64,000 nt of DNA from contig CACLMT010000004.1 of NCBI GenBank assembly GCA_902608115.1, positions 1-64,000 on the forward strand, read 5' to 3'. Within the stretch, counting starts at the first letter, position 1. Each line of letters opens with the position of its first letter. Under the pieces are notes generated by a model. The model was not told where the DNA came from. It saw nothing but the letters and a program-made list of their open reading frames with translations, and ran no database searches. Both the position numbers and the translations under genes were made by a program. The stretch comes from an uncultured SAR86 cluster bacterium. GTDB taxonomy: Bacteria; Pseudomonadota; Gammaproteobacteria; Magnimaribacterales; D2472. Shown piece after piece: positions 24,404 to 33,479 of the stretch.

Positions 24404-26212
24404 TTAATATCCTGCTTGTTGAGTATTAATTTTTTGCAACCAATCTTGGTCAAGTACTTCATATATACTTGAGGATGGTTTTAAGAAATAGACTTTATCG
24501 TTGATTGTGTTCAAATCAAATGCTTCTTCTCTCAATTCATTCTTCTTGAGCTTAAATGTTCCTGTCGTATCCATTTCTTGAATAATTCTAATAAACACTG
24601 GGCGGGCATACTTAGGAAGATTGTTTTCTACATATTCAGAAAATTCTGGCCAATTAAAATTCTCAGCATCTTCTAGACTAAAAGCCACCATGCCCGCGCG
24701 ACCTTCACAACCAGGAACTTGAACACCATAGACATTAGACATGTTTACATCTTTATATCCATTTAATATTTCGCCTACTTCATTGGTTGAAACATTTTCT
24801 GATCTCCATCTAAAAGTATCTCCAACTCTATCAATAAACTGATAATGCTCTTTTCCTAAAGCAAATCCTACATCAACGGTTTTAATTAAATCACCGGTAT
24901 TAAACCAAGCATCGCCTTCTTCAAAAACATCTCGAAAAATTTTCTTTTCACTGGCCTGTGCATCGGTATAACCATTAAAAATTGCATTTGGTCCAATTTT
25001 TACAATCAATAAACCCGGTTTTTGATTAGCTACTTTTTTACAAAACCCATCTTTATTTTTTAATACTTCATCCTCCGCTACGTCGTATTGAAGTAAAGCA
25101 ACATCAGCGCTTGTCATACCTATTGTTTTATCTTTATTAAAAAGATTCATGAATAAAGCATTTCCCTCGCTGGCACCATAAATCTCTATAATTCTATCTA
25201 CATCAAACCTATCTTTGAAAGTGTCCCATACGTCAGGTCTCAGACCATTACCAACCATCCTAGTAATGGGGTTATTGAGCTCTGCTTCAGAAGGTTCTTG
25301 ATTAGCAAGGTATCTACACAACTCTCCAATGTAGACAAATGCAGTTGTATTAAATTTATGCGCTTCTTCCCAAAAAGAAGACGCAGAAAATTTTCTTTTA
25401 ATGAATGAAGCAGCACCAACATTTATAGCTGCACATAAGCCTAACATTAAGCCAGTTGAATGATACAAAGGTAAACAGTTATACATACAATCCTTATGAT
25501 TAATTCGATAGCCAGCCATAGTTATATTTAATGAAGCTGCAACAAGTTTTGTATTAGGCAAGATTGCAGCTTTTGGTACTCCAGTGGTTCCAGAAGTAAA
25601 TATATAACAAGCTGTATCTTTAGCTGTAACCTCATTAGTTTCTTCTAAATTTTTGTCATCACTTAAATCTAAGCTATCTTTTAAATCGATAGCCCATTCC
25701 GGTAGCGTATAGTCTTCAGTATCTTCTACCCATAAAAAATTATCTTTTTTGGTAATATTAATTTTATTTAACACGTCTTCTAAAGGCTTTGACCGCTCAG
25801 CGCCAACGATACATTTAGTGGAATCAGAAGAATTAATACAATGAATCAACTGATCTCCTGTCAGGCTTGTATTAATTAAAACGCCAATAGCTCCTAACTT
25901 ATTTAAAGCAAGGAGTGAAATTGCAAAATATGGACGATTTTCCATAAACAGCACAACCCTATCTCCATGCTTAATGCCCGTTTTGGAAAGATATCTGGCA
26001 AAACTATTGGCCAATTTATTTGCTTCAGAATACGTCCATGATTCATTTTCAAAATACACAAATGGACGATCTCCAAATTTTTCTGTTGAGCTTTGAAAGG
26101 TATGAGCTAAAGAAGCATTATCATCAGGTTCAGGCCATTTATAGCGCAATACTGGAATCATGTATTTCAATTCCCCCATTACCCTAAAAAACTCTTTTAT
26201 TTTTTTCAACAA
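24404..26212 (-). CDS. Long-chain/very-long-chain acyl-CoA synthetase (FATP/FadD6 type)
   Basis: An AMP-forming ligase of 602 residues that activates a fatty, sterol-side-chain or other carboxylic acid with CoA. The adenylate-binding P-loop is FTSGTTGVPKAA near residue 205; the acyl pocket block YNCLPLYHSTGLMLGL, the A5 motif EIYGASEGN and the A7/A8 blocks FNTGDLI and FRWRSENVSTNEV follow in order. These match the fatty-acid-transport-protein branch rather than E. coli FadD. A strong AGAGAGGAAG precedes a TTG at 26212, which I take as the start; the next Met is 11 codons in. It heads the accessory run of GST, dehalogenase and DUF genes and likely feeds their substrate into CoA-linked degradation. 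Confidence 0.88.
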   Translation of the reverse strand: MLKKIKEFFRVMGELKYMIPVLRYKWPEPDDNASLAHTFQSSTEKFGDRPFVYFENESWTYSEANKLANSFARYLSKTGIKHGDRVVLFMENRPYFAISLLALNKLGAIGVLINTSLTGDQLIHCINSSDSTKCIVGAERSKPLEDVLNKINITKKDNFLWVEDTEDYTLPEWAIDLKDSLDLSDDKNLEETNEVTAKDTACYIFTSGTTGVPKAAILPNTKLVAASLNITMAGYRINHKDCMYNCLPLYHSTGLMLGLCAAINVGAASFIKRKFSASSFWEEAHKFNTTAFVYIGELCRYLANQEPSEAELNNPITRMVGNGLRPDVWDTFKDRFDVDRIIEIYGASEGNALFMNLFNKDKTIGMTSADVALLQYDVAEDEVLKNKDGFCKKVANQKPGLLIVKIGPNAIFNGYTDAQASEKKIFRDVFEEGDAWFNTGDLIKTVDVGFALGKEHYQFIDRVGDTFRWRSENVSTNEVGEILNGYKDVNMSNVYGVQVPGCEGRAGMVAFSLEDAENFNWPEFSEYVENNLPKYARPVFIRIIQEMDTTGTFKLKKNELREEAFDLNTINDKVYFLKPSSSIYEVLDQDWLQKINTQQAGY

Positions 26213-26248
26213 GATCTTCCTCTCTTCTAAAGATTATTTAGTATAACT

Positions 26249-27574
26249 TTAATTTTTTTGAAAACTATATATTGAACCCAAGTCTAATAATTGGGTTAAT
26301 TCATCTAAAAAAAGATAAGATTCATTCATTAATTCAATATCAAATAAATCTTTAGGATTTAACTTATCTCGGTAATATTTATTAATTAAAGCTCGTAAAT
26401 CCATCAATTTTTGAGAAGTTAGTAGAAACTTATCATTTAATTGAGAAAATTCTTCATCATTGACAACTGTTTTAAATCTTAAGCATGCAGGACCTCCTCC
26501 ATTCATCATGCTTTGGCGAATATCAACAAATTCAATATGCTTAATTGGAGAAGAAGATTTAATCTCATCAAGCCATATCATGCAATTAGAATGATCTTGA
26601 ACTTCTTCAGGGAGAAGCATTAACATTTCATTATTTTCTACTGTAATTAATTGAGAATTAAGTAAATAACTTGACACTAGATCTTCTAATGAAATATCTT
26701 CAGATTTAATTTCAAGAAATTGAAACCCTTTTACATGATCTTTTAAATGGTGCAATACCCTTTCAACTTCTAGGCGATCAGCAAAAGCTTCTTGATGAAA
26801 AATAAATATTTCTTCATTAGCAAGGCTCACAATATCATTATGAAAACTCCCTGAATCAATTGCTGCATTATTTTGTCTTAAGTAGAGTGTGCGATCTGGA
26901 TCAAGTTGATGTTGCGTGGCCACTGCTTTAGAAACCTCTTCTGCTTGCCGCGCAATAATATTTTCTTCATTAACAAAAGCTGAATTACCATATATAAAAA
27001 TTTGAAAGCCTGGTTTTAAATGTTGAGCAGTCACTCTTAAATGATTCGCTGCTCCCTCATCGCCACAACCTGCAATATGCCTTACAGGACCATGAACTTT
27101 AGCGATTAGACCAAAAATCATTTCAAGTTGTTTTTTAGTGAATTCAGGTTCAATTGATCGATGAAACATTGAATTTAAATTTGCTGGAGTGATATGAATA
27201 TTTTTATCATAACTATCAATACTTGGAGAGAAAGTTGCTGCATTAGCTGCCCACATTGATGATGCTGAATAAACATTCTTCAATAAAGATGGAGATCGTT
27301 TCCCTGCTTGGTTAAAAACTTCTTCATCAGTACCTGCAAAACCTAGCATCCTTAACATTTCAAGATTGGGTCTCTCATGTGGCAAGAAAAATCCCTGAGG
27401 CAAACCTTGCTCCATGATTAGTCTCATTTTTTCTAATCCCTGTAATGCAGCAGCTTTTGGGTTTGAGGTTTGGTTATGGTGTTTTTTAGAAGCAAAGTTA
27501 CCTTCAGATAAACCTCCATAATTATGAGTTGGGCCAATCAGACCATCAAAATTAATTTCACCTGAATAAGTCAT
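26249..27574 (-). CDS. astB: N-succinylarginine dihydrolase
   Basis: Second enzyme of the arginine succinyltransferase (AST) pathway: it hydrolyses N2-succinylarginine to N2-succinylornithine, two NH3 and CO2. The protein is 441 residues, the usual size, and belongs to the guanidine-modifying (amidinotransferase-fold) superfamily. The N-terminal NFDGLIGPTHNYGGLS block is diagnostic of AstB, the catalytic His region is DSGSFHNDIV, and the catalytic Cys lies in NGGGPACLR. It immediately follows astD (the start codon abuts the astD stop) and ends the astA-astD-astB run. Confidence 0.97.
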   Translation of the reverse strand: MTYSGEINFDGLIGPTHNYGGLSEGNFASKKHHNQTSNPKAAALQGLEKMRLIMEQGLPQGFFLPHERPNLEMLRMLGFAGTDEEVFNQAGKRSPSLLKNVYSASSMWAANAATFSPSIDSYDKNIHITPANLNSMFHRSIEPEFTKKQLEMIFGLIAKVHGPVRHIAGCGDEGAANHLRVTAQHLKPGFQIFIYGNSAFVNEENIIARQAEEVSKAVATQHQLDPDRTLYLRQNNAAIDSGSFHNDIVSLANEEIFIFHQEAFADRLEVERVLHHLKDHVKGFQFLEIKSEDISLEDLVSSYLLNSQLITVENNEMLMLLPEEVQDHSNCMIWLDEIKSSSPIKHIEFVDIRQSMMNGGGPACLRFKTVVNDEEFSQLNDKFLLTSQKLMDLRALINKYYRDKLNPKDLFDIELMNESYLFLDELTQLLDLGSIYSFQKN

Positions 27575-28984
27575 TTATAGTTTCTTAATCATTGATGCTT
27601 TTGGCCAAGCACAATAATCAGCCGCATAAAAACCCGCTGGTCTTAGATTACCACTCCTACCAATACCACCAAAAGGAAAAGCTCCTGATGCTCCAGTCGT
27701 AGTAGAATTAAAATTTATTACTCCCGCATTTATACTTTGAACAAAAACTTTAAAGAGCGTTTGATCATCTGATATTAAGCTAGCAGCAAGTCCATATTTA
27801 GTATTATTAGCGCTATCAATAGCTTGTTCAAAAGAATCTACGAAAGATACTTGCAACATGGGACCAAAATTTTCTTCATCATGTAATTTTTCCATCTTAG
27901 TTATATTAAACAAGCTAGGAGTAACGAGATTAAAATGCCCCTTAACTTTTTTAGATTTAAGAATTGTTTCTGCGCCCATTCCAACCAATTTGTCTTGAAA
28001 GTCTAAAAACCCTTTAGTAGCTCCTTCAGAAATTAACGGTCCATAATATAAATCAGAATTTTTTCTAAATGACAAAGATTGAATTTTTTTCTTTAACTTA
28101 TTAAGAATTTTTTTACCATTTGTTGTATTGGGGAGAATTAATCGCCGAGCACAGGTGCATCGTTGACCCGAAGAGATAAATGCAGATTCAAATATAAGAT
28201 CTACAGCTGCATTAATCTTTCTAGTTGACCAAACAACTATAGGATTATTACCGCCCAACTCTAAAGCTAGAATTTTCTCAGGAAAATTAGCCATAATCTT
28301 ATTTAACTGTTTACCGACTTTATAGCTTCCTGTAAACAAGATGCCTTGATTTAATCGGTGCTTGCAAAGAGCTTGCACTATGTCTTTACCTCCATGAACT
28401 AAATTAATTACTCCTTCAGGAATTCCTGCTTCCACCCATAAAAGCATCATATACTCTGCAACCATTGGAGTTGATTCGCTTGGTTTAAATACAATTGTAT
28501 TACCAGCTAGCAATGCTGGAGTAATATGACCATTTGGTAAATGCAATGGAAAATTAAAGGGGCCTATTACCGATAAAACTCCATGTGATGCATGTTGTAA
28601 GCTTGCTTTTATAACGCCGGTATTATTTGCTTCTGATCCTGTACGTTTTTTATAAGCATGGATAGAATTATTTAACTTTGCTAAAGCAGCCTGCACTTCT
28701 GAGGCAGCATCAAAAAGGACTTTCCCAGTCTCGATAGATATCAATTGAGTAACAATATCTTTATTCTTTTTAAGCAAGCTATAAAATTTCTTAATAATTT
28801 TTAATCGATCATGAAAAGATTTTTTTGACCATTCAGGATGAGCCTGACTTGCTGAAACAACCGCTGCTTTAAGTTGAATATTATTAGCAAAATTACCTTC
28901 CCAGATTATTTCACCATCTGATGGGTTTAGAGATTTAAAGGCCTTTCCTTTTCCAGGAACCCAATGATTTCTATAAAAAAGCAT
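27575..28984 (-). CDS. astD: N-succinylglutamate 5-semialdehyde dehydrogenase
   Basis: Fourth AST-pathway enzyme; it oxidises succinylglutamate semialdehyde to succinylglutamate with NAD. A 469-residue aldehyde dehydrogenase, slightly short for AstD (about 490). The NAD-binding turn is FTGSYKVGKQ, the general-base Glu lies in ALELGGNNPIVV, and the nucleophile Cys lies in SSGQRCTCARR. SVIGPFNFPLHLPNGHI is the cofactor and substrate-channel block typical of AstD. It overlaps astA by one base (TAATG) and abuts astB. The first and last enzymes are probably limited by the same message. Confidence 0.95.
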   Translation of the reverse strand: MLFYRNHWVPGKGKAFKSLNPSDGEIIWEGNFANNIQLKAAVVSASQAHPEWSKKSFHDRLKIIKKFYSLLKKNKDIVTQLISIETGKVLFDAASEVQAALAKLNNSIHAYKKRTGSEANNTGVIKASLQHASHGVLSVIGPFNFPLHLPNGHITPALLAGNTIVFKPSESTPMVAEYMMLLWVEAGIPEGVINLVHGGKDIVQALCKHRLNQGILFTGSYKVGKQLNKIMANFPEKILALELGGNNPIVVWSTRKINAAVDLIFESAFISSGQRCTCARRLILPNTTNGKKILNKLKKKIQSLSFRKNSDLYYGPLISEGATKGFLDFQDKLVGMGAETILKSKKVKGHFNLVTPSLFNITKMEKLHDEENFGPMLQVSFVDSFEQAIDSANNTKYGLAASLISDDQTLFKVFVQSINAGVINFNSTTTGASGAFPFGGIGRSGNLRPAGFYAADYCAWPKASMIKKL

Positions 28985-29988
28985 TAATTTACCTGCGCCA
29001 AAGAATCAGGCTTTAATCCTAATGCTTTTGCTGTTTTGGCTGAAATAAATATAGTCCTCTTGGCTTTATCAAAAGCATAATTTTCTTTAACCACTGCAAA
29101 TGATTGAATAGAGGGATTAGCAATAAAACCAAAACGATCAAAATTAATGTTTCGTTTGATCTCAATGGGCAATAATTTTGCAGATTTGACTATAGGGATA
29201 GAATTAATTTTTGTTTCTAGGCAAGGACCTCCATCTAAAACATCAATTAAACCATTGGGACGAAAATTCTGTTTTCTTAATAACGAATAAGCTGGCATCG
29301 AATTGGGGTGAGGCTTACCAATAACTCTTTGAACTTTTTTGGGCATAAGTTTAATAATAAAAGGAAAGCTTGGTACTGATTCAAAAATGAAGTGATTATC
29401 AATGTAACTAATTTGGTCCGCCTTAAAAAAATCTAGATTAAAAAAGGTGCTGCTAAATGAATCCCAGAAATAAGATTCATTTTTTGTGTTTTTAAATCCT
29501 CTAATCTCAACAAAAGCCTTTGAATCAAAACGCTCTTGGTGAGTAGACATAAAGACAAATCTAGCAAATGAAAGTAAAGTTCCTCTCCCTTTACCCCTAA
29601 AGGCTGGCTTTAAAAATAAAGTACCTAATTCTGAGTATGGCTCCTTACATAAATGTAAAGTTAAAACATCTAAATCTTTAGTAAATTTAAGAGATTTTGA
29701 TTTAACTTTAAAAATTGATTTCTTAAAAAACACTGAAGGTTTTTTAAGTGAAATAGAAGTATAAATTGCAGATACACCAACAATCCTTCCATTGTCTTCT
29801 AAAACAAATAAATAGCTATCTTGGTTAGGCTTCCTAGATTTTTTAGATTGTGAAGACACAGACCAAGAAATTCTTTCTTTAATTTGGCTTCGAGATTTAG
29901 GCATTGTCGTCATCCCTTTACCTGCGTGACGAAGTAGATGCTCTATACTTTTAAAATCCGATTTTTTAACCAGCCTGACAACTTTCAT
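28984..29988 (-). CDS. astA: Arginine N-succinyltransferase
   Basis: First AST-pathway enzyme; it transfers succinyl from succinyl-CoA to arginine. The protein is 334 residues with a divergent GNAT-like fold. Diagnostic blocks: VVRLVKKSDFKSIEHLLRHAGKGMTTMP at the N-terminus (split here in two parts: residues 3-17 and 18-30), ELGTLFLKPAFRGKGRGTLLS as the acyl-CoA pyrophosphate loop, and FDVLDGGPCLE toward the C-terminus. The ATG has no close Shine-Dalgarno; 56 bases separate it from the luciferase-like gene. astC and astE are not in this window; the aminotransferase step is often covered by an argD-type enzyme. Confidence 0.95.
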   Translation of the reverse strand: MKVVRLVKKSDFKSIEHLLRHAGKGMTTMPKSRSQIKERISWSVSSQSKKSRKPNQDSYLFVLEDNGRIVGVSAIYTSISLKKPSVFFKKSIFKVKSKSLKFTKDLDVLTLHLCKEPYSELGTLFLKPAFRGKGRGTLLSFARFVFMSTHQERFDSKAFVEIRGFKNTKNESYFWDSFSSTFFNLDFFKADQISYIDNHFIFESVPSFPFIIKLMPKKVQRVIGKPHPNSMPAYSLLRKQNFRPNGLIDVLDGGPCLETKINSIPIVKSAKLLPIEIKRNINFDRFGFIANPSIQSFAVVKENYAFDKAKRTIFISAKTAKALGLKPDSLAQVN

Positions 29989-30044
29989 AGTCTAATTATA
30001 GCAATTCTATAGAGTGGAAAGTGATGAAGATATATGAAAAAGAT

Positions 30045-30914
30045 TTATTCTAATTCAACGACAATTTCATTATAAAATTTTTCCATTGCATCGATCTTTT
30101 CTTTTAATGGAGCCTCATTCATTACTCCATACAACATCCATGGATATGTTGTCATAGTTGTTACACCAAGATTTTTCATCTTAATAAAACCTTCTAAACT
30201 AAATGCATCCCAACAACTAAAACAGATATACTCAAAATTATTATTTTTAGTAAATTCCTGTCTTTTAATATTCACTCTTTCAATTAACTCTTTTAATTCA
30301 TCATAACTATGCATGTCAGAAATCCAACCATCATGTTTAGCTGCTCTGTTCAAAGCAGGTTCTGAAAATCCGCCCACATAAATAGGAATATCTTTAACGG
30401 GCGCAGGAAGCATCTCTAATTTATCAAATCTAAAGAATTCGCCTTGAAAATCAACCATCTTCCCAGTCCATAATAATTTCAAAACCTCTATCATCTCATC
30501 TGCTCTTACGCCTCTGCGTTTAAAATTTTGGCCTCCTGCTTCAAATTCTTCAGGCATCCAACCCATACCAATACCTAAATCAAACCTCCCATTAGAAAGA
30601 GCATCAAGCGTTGCAATCTCCTTTGCCACCCTCATAGGATTTCTAGCTGGTAAAACATAAACACTAGTATAAAAGCGAATGTTCTTAGTAACCCCAGCCA
30701 AAAAAGATAAGGCATTAATTGGATCAGGCCAATCAGTACCAGACTCCCATCTAACATTGCCATCTTCAGTATAGGGGTATCGAACAGAAAATCTCTCCGG
30801 ATGAATTAAATGATCTGATACAGCAAGAAAATTATATCCAATTTCATCTGCTGCTATTGCCAAAGATTCAATTTCATCTACTGGCAACATTGAGAGAGGT
30901 ATTGCAATTTTCAT
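30045..30914 (-). CDS. LLM-class flavin/F420-dependent oxidoreductase
   Basis: A luciferase-like (beta/alpha)8 barrel of 289 residues, closest by eye to the TIGR03619-type F420-dependent group. Visible elements are FLAVSDHLIHP near the N-terminus, NIRFYTSVYVLPARNP, the cofactor region FDLGIGMGWMPEEFEAGGQNFKRRG with its Arg pair, and a P-I-Y-V-G-G-F strand. Cofactor use (FMN or F420) cannot be decided from sequence, and F420 synthesis genes are not seen here. It shares a 4-base overlap with the upstream HupE-like gene. A monooxygenase acting on a terpenoid, alkane or sulfonate would be consistent but is unproven. Confidence 0.85.
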   Translation of the reverse strand: MKIAIPLSMLPVDEIESLAIAADEIGYNFLAVSDHLIHPERFSVRYPYTEDGNVRWESGTDWPDPINALSFLAGVTKNIRFYTSVYVLPARNPMRVAKEIATLDALSNGRFDLGIGMGWMPEEFEAGGQNFKRRGVRADEMIEVLKLLWTGKMVDFQGEFFRFDKLEMLPAPVKDIPIYVGGFSEPALNRAAKHDGWISDMHSYDELKELIERVNIKRQEFTKNNNFEYICFSCWDAFSLEGFIKMKNLGVTTMTTYPWMLYGVMNEAPLKEKIDAMEKFYNEIVVELE

Positions 30915-32101
30915 ATACCTATAGCCCTACTTACAAACCAAAAAGTACCCATTGAAAAAACTACAACCCCCATAAGGTTATGTATTTTATAAAAAACTCT
31001 ATAATTAAAATTATTCTTAAAAATACCAAGAATACCTAGTAATAATAGGGCCACTGCCAATTGGCCTATTTCAACTCCGATATTAAAACTTAAAATAATT
31101 TGCCACAACTTATCCTGAGGAAGACCAACTTCTGCAATTGAAGAAGCAAATCCTAAGCCATGAATCAAACCAAAAAAAACAGTAATAAACAAGGGTAACC
31201 ATTTTGTTGGGTAATGGTTAGTTAAGCTTAAATATATAGTTAAAAATAATGCTAAGCCTAAAATTAATACTGGTTCAATAGTTCCAAAGACCGCCAAAGG
31301 AGATAGAGCTAAAATTGAAAAGAATAAATTTTTAAAAAGTTTATCAAATTCAAATACATGCTTAAAAAATTTTTCTATTGCCAGCAACAAAATTGAAAAA
31401 CCTATTAAGATTTCTACCATTTCTGTATGCACTCTCAAAACATTCATAGCACCTAATCCCAAAGTCAAACTATGTCCAATAGTAAAGCCTGTAATAGCAA
31501 TAATTAAGTAAGTACCTTTAAATAATAATAATAATCCCAGTAGAAAGGTTAAATGATCCCAACCGCTCAGAATATGCTCAATTCCAGAGCGTAAATATCC
31601 CCAGTAAGAATTTGACTCAGCGATTTGACCTTCAGGAGTATTAACAAACCAAACATCACGATTATTTGAAAACATAAATTCAGGAATTGTTTCACCGTTG
31701 ACTGATCCTCTTGCAATATGAGTATGTGTAATTCCAAAATCTTGAAACAAAGGAATCATGATTCTCTCTGGCATATAAGAGCATTCAAAGGACCAAAAAA
31801 ACTTCATCATACCCAAAGACAAATTCTCATTGATATCTACTGGATTTGTAAGCTTGCATGACTGACCAAGGTCTATAGAGTTATTTAAATAACTTACGAA
31901 ATCTTGAAGAGAGATAAAACGAGCTGTCGGATTTAATCTATTTAAAATATCCTGCTTTATAGTGCCAACCACCTGCACTGACATTCCATTGTCTTCTGAT
32001 AAAAAAGTAAACCTTGAATACGATTCACTGCGATTATGAGCTTCTAAAGAGAAAAAACAACTAGCCAATACGATGCAAGAAAAAAAAAATTTAAAGCTCA
32101 T
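30911..32101 (-). CDS. HupE/UreJ-like membrane protein with periplasmic N-domain
   Basis: A 396-residue protein with a signal peptide (residues 1-21, cleavage near LEAHN), a periplasmic N-terminal domain of about 140 residues, and seven C-terminal membrane helices. The membrane part has the HupE/UreJ_2 motifs GIEHILSGWDHLTFLLGLLLL, TGFTIGHSLTLGLG and FGLIHGLGFAS, whose His/Asp residues are thought to bind nickel or cobalt. HupE proteins of hydrogenase operons facilitate nickel entry, but this longer form is common in bacteria without hydrogenase and its substrate is unknown. It overlaps by 11 bases the upstream acetyltransferase-rotamase gene; a rotamase next to this HupE type is a recurrent arrangement, in my memory. 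Confidence 0.85.
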   Translation of the reverse strand: MSFKFFFSCIVLASCFFSLEAHNRSESYSRFTFLSEDNGMSVQVVGTIKQDILNRLNPTARFISLQDFVSYLNNSIDLGQSCKLTNPVDINENLSLGMMKFFWSFECSYMPERIMIPLFQDFGITHTHIARGSVNGETIPEFMFSNNRDVWFVNTPEGQIAESNSYWGYLRSGIEHILSGWDHLTFLLGLLLLFKGTYLIIAITGFTIGHSLTLGLGAMNVLRVHTEMVEILIGFSILLLAIEKFFKHVFEFDKLFKNLFFSILALSPLAVFGTIEPVLILGLALFLTIYLSLTNHYPTKWLPLFITVFFGLIHGLGFASSIAEVGLPQDKLWQIILSFNIGVEIGQLAVALLLLGILGIFKNNFNYRVFYKIHNLMGVVVFSMGTFWFVSRAIGI

Positions 32102-33395
32102 CTGCCTTAATCACGTCATACCAATTTCTAAGATCCATTAGATATTCATCTAGCATCTCCTCTCCCTTACTGCGGATAAACTCTGATTCAATTTCTTCAT
32201 AAAGCTCATCAAAAGTTGGGGTAGTTTGAATTAATTTCCTAACAACAATTAAAAGATGTATTTGATCATCTAGGTTAATTAAGTCGCTCACTTCACCCTC
32301 CTCTAACTTTAAAGCTTCTTGTGTGAGAAATGGGCCTATATATTCTCTTATCTTGATTGCTGGCAACAAAGTATTTGGTAATTTGATAACCTCAGGTTCT
32401 GCAAGTTCTTTTGCGCCTAAAGGATTGTCTGCAAGTAAAAAATCTCTTGCTAATTGTGCTTTGTCCTTGTTGGTACTAGAAAAACTTAATTTGAGAAGAT
32501 GGAGTTTGGGGCTAGGAGTGAAAAAACCTTTATTTTTATTAAAGAATTCCTCTAGATCCTGTTTTGAAAACCTTAAATCATTAGTTTCAGCAATGATTGA
32601 GCTAATCATTTTTTGAATGATAATACTTCTAATCTCAGAGTTATGTTCCAACATCCCTAAGTCAATTGCTCGTTGAATAAGCAATTCCTCATCTATCATT
32701 CTTTCAAGGATATTTTGAGGATCTGAATCGACAAGCCCCAGCTTTCGTGACTCTGCAATAGAGCTAAGGTATGACTCATATTTTGCTTTAGAGATTGCTC
32801 TTTCATCTATTTTAGCTATCCAATTTATCTGATCAAGATCAACTTCTTTAATAAAACTAAAGCCAACAATTCCAAGAGCTAAAGAAAAACCCAAAATCAA
32901 CAATGGATGAAAGGTAATAAATCTTTTTAAAGATTTAATTCCCTTTGCCTTTGGAGGGGTAAAAGTCATTTTTATATGATCAATGTCATCTTCAAGATAA
33001 ATCTCTCCTTGAGAAACAAACCCCAAATCTTCATAGAAACTTAATAAACGATATTGAGCTGAGAGAGTAATCTCTTGTTCAGGATATTTTCGAGCACTGA
33101 AATCCATAGCCTCTAAAGTAATAAGTTTTCCTATTCCCTGTCCTCTAATTTTTTCTATCGTAATCACCCTACCAATTGACGGACCTTGATACTGAATGCC
33201 CGGTTTAATTAAACGAAGGTATGCAACCAACTCATTATTTTGATAACCCAGCATATGATCACCATGCTCATCATTAAAATCTGCATCGATAAAGGGACAA
33301 TTTTGCTCTACAACAAAAACTTGTTGCCGCAAATGCATTATGGAATATAGTTCCTGCTTAGATAAAGCAGAAAATGATCTCCATTTTATTTTCAT
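32091..33395 (-). CDS. ElaA-like GNAT acetyltransferase fused to membrane-anchored rotamase
   Basis: A 434-residue fusion. Residues 1-146 are a GNAT N-acetyltransferase of the ElaA type (HLRQQVFVVEQNCPFIDAD, then the acetyl-CoA loop RGQGIGK at 84-90 and LLSFYEDLGF). Residues 163-182 form a membrane helix (LLILGFSLALGIVGFSFI). Residues 190-434 resemble the PpiC/SurA peptidyl-prolyl isomerase family (LERMIDEELLIQRAIDLGML, and a parvulin-like strand-helix part with KLPNTLLPAIKIREYIGPF). Topology would put the acetyltransferase in the cytosol, where acetyl-CoA is, and the rotamase in the periplasm. No break in frame or stop is seen. The HupE-like gene overlaps its 3' end. A divergent glutathione peroxidase lies upstream. 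Confidence 0.8.
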   Translation of the reverse strand: MKIKWRSFSALSKQELYSIMHLRQQVFVVEQNCPFIDADFNDEHGDHMLGYQNNELVAYLRLIKPGIQYQGPSIGRVITIEKIRGQGIGKLITLEAMDFSARKYPEQEITLSAQYRLLSFYEDLGFVSQGEIYLEDDIDHIKMTFTPPKAKGIKSLKRFITFHPLLILGFSLALGIVGFSFIKEVDLDQINWIAKIDERAISKAKYESYLSSIAESRKLGLVDSDPQNILERMIDEELLIQRAIDLGMLEHNSEIRSIIIQKMISSIIAETNDLRFSKQDLEEFFNKNKGFFTPSPKLHLLKLSFSSTNKDKAQLARDFLLADNPLGAKELAEPEVIKLPNTLLPAIKIREYIGPFLTQEALKLEEGEVSDLINLDDQIHLLIVVRKLIQTTPTFDELYEEIESEFIRSKGEEMLDEYLMDLRNWYDVIKADEL

Positions 33396-33450
33396 ACCAT
33401 AACCCTATAAACGAATATAACTATTCAATGATTATATCTTCTTTATACCT

Positions 33451-33479
33451 TATAATTTGTTCAAATCTTAGGAGATCTT
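33451..33479 (+). promoter_or_regulatory. Promoter -10 and ribosome-binding site of the glutathione peroxidase gene
   Basis: A perfect TATAAT at 33451-33456 and a Shine-Dalgarno AGGAG at 33470-33474 (5 bases before the ATG) sit in the 84-base divergent gap. I see no good -35 at the matching distance. The transcript start would fall near 33463, giving a 5' leader of about 17 bases. Confidence 0.45.

Noticed and set aside
32940-32990. Sequencing frameshift joining two genes in the GNAT-rotamase fusion
   Set aside because: Frame, codon use and a plausible membrane linker run continuously across the junction, and no competing start with a ribosome-binding site is seen.
30911-33395. Hydrogenase or urease maturation locus suggested by HupE/UreJ
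   Set aside because: No hydrogenase, urease or nickel-chaperone genes are nearby, so the HupE similarity does not imply those enzymes.
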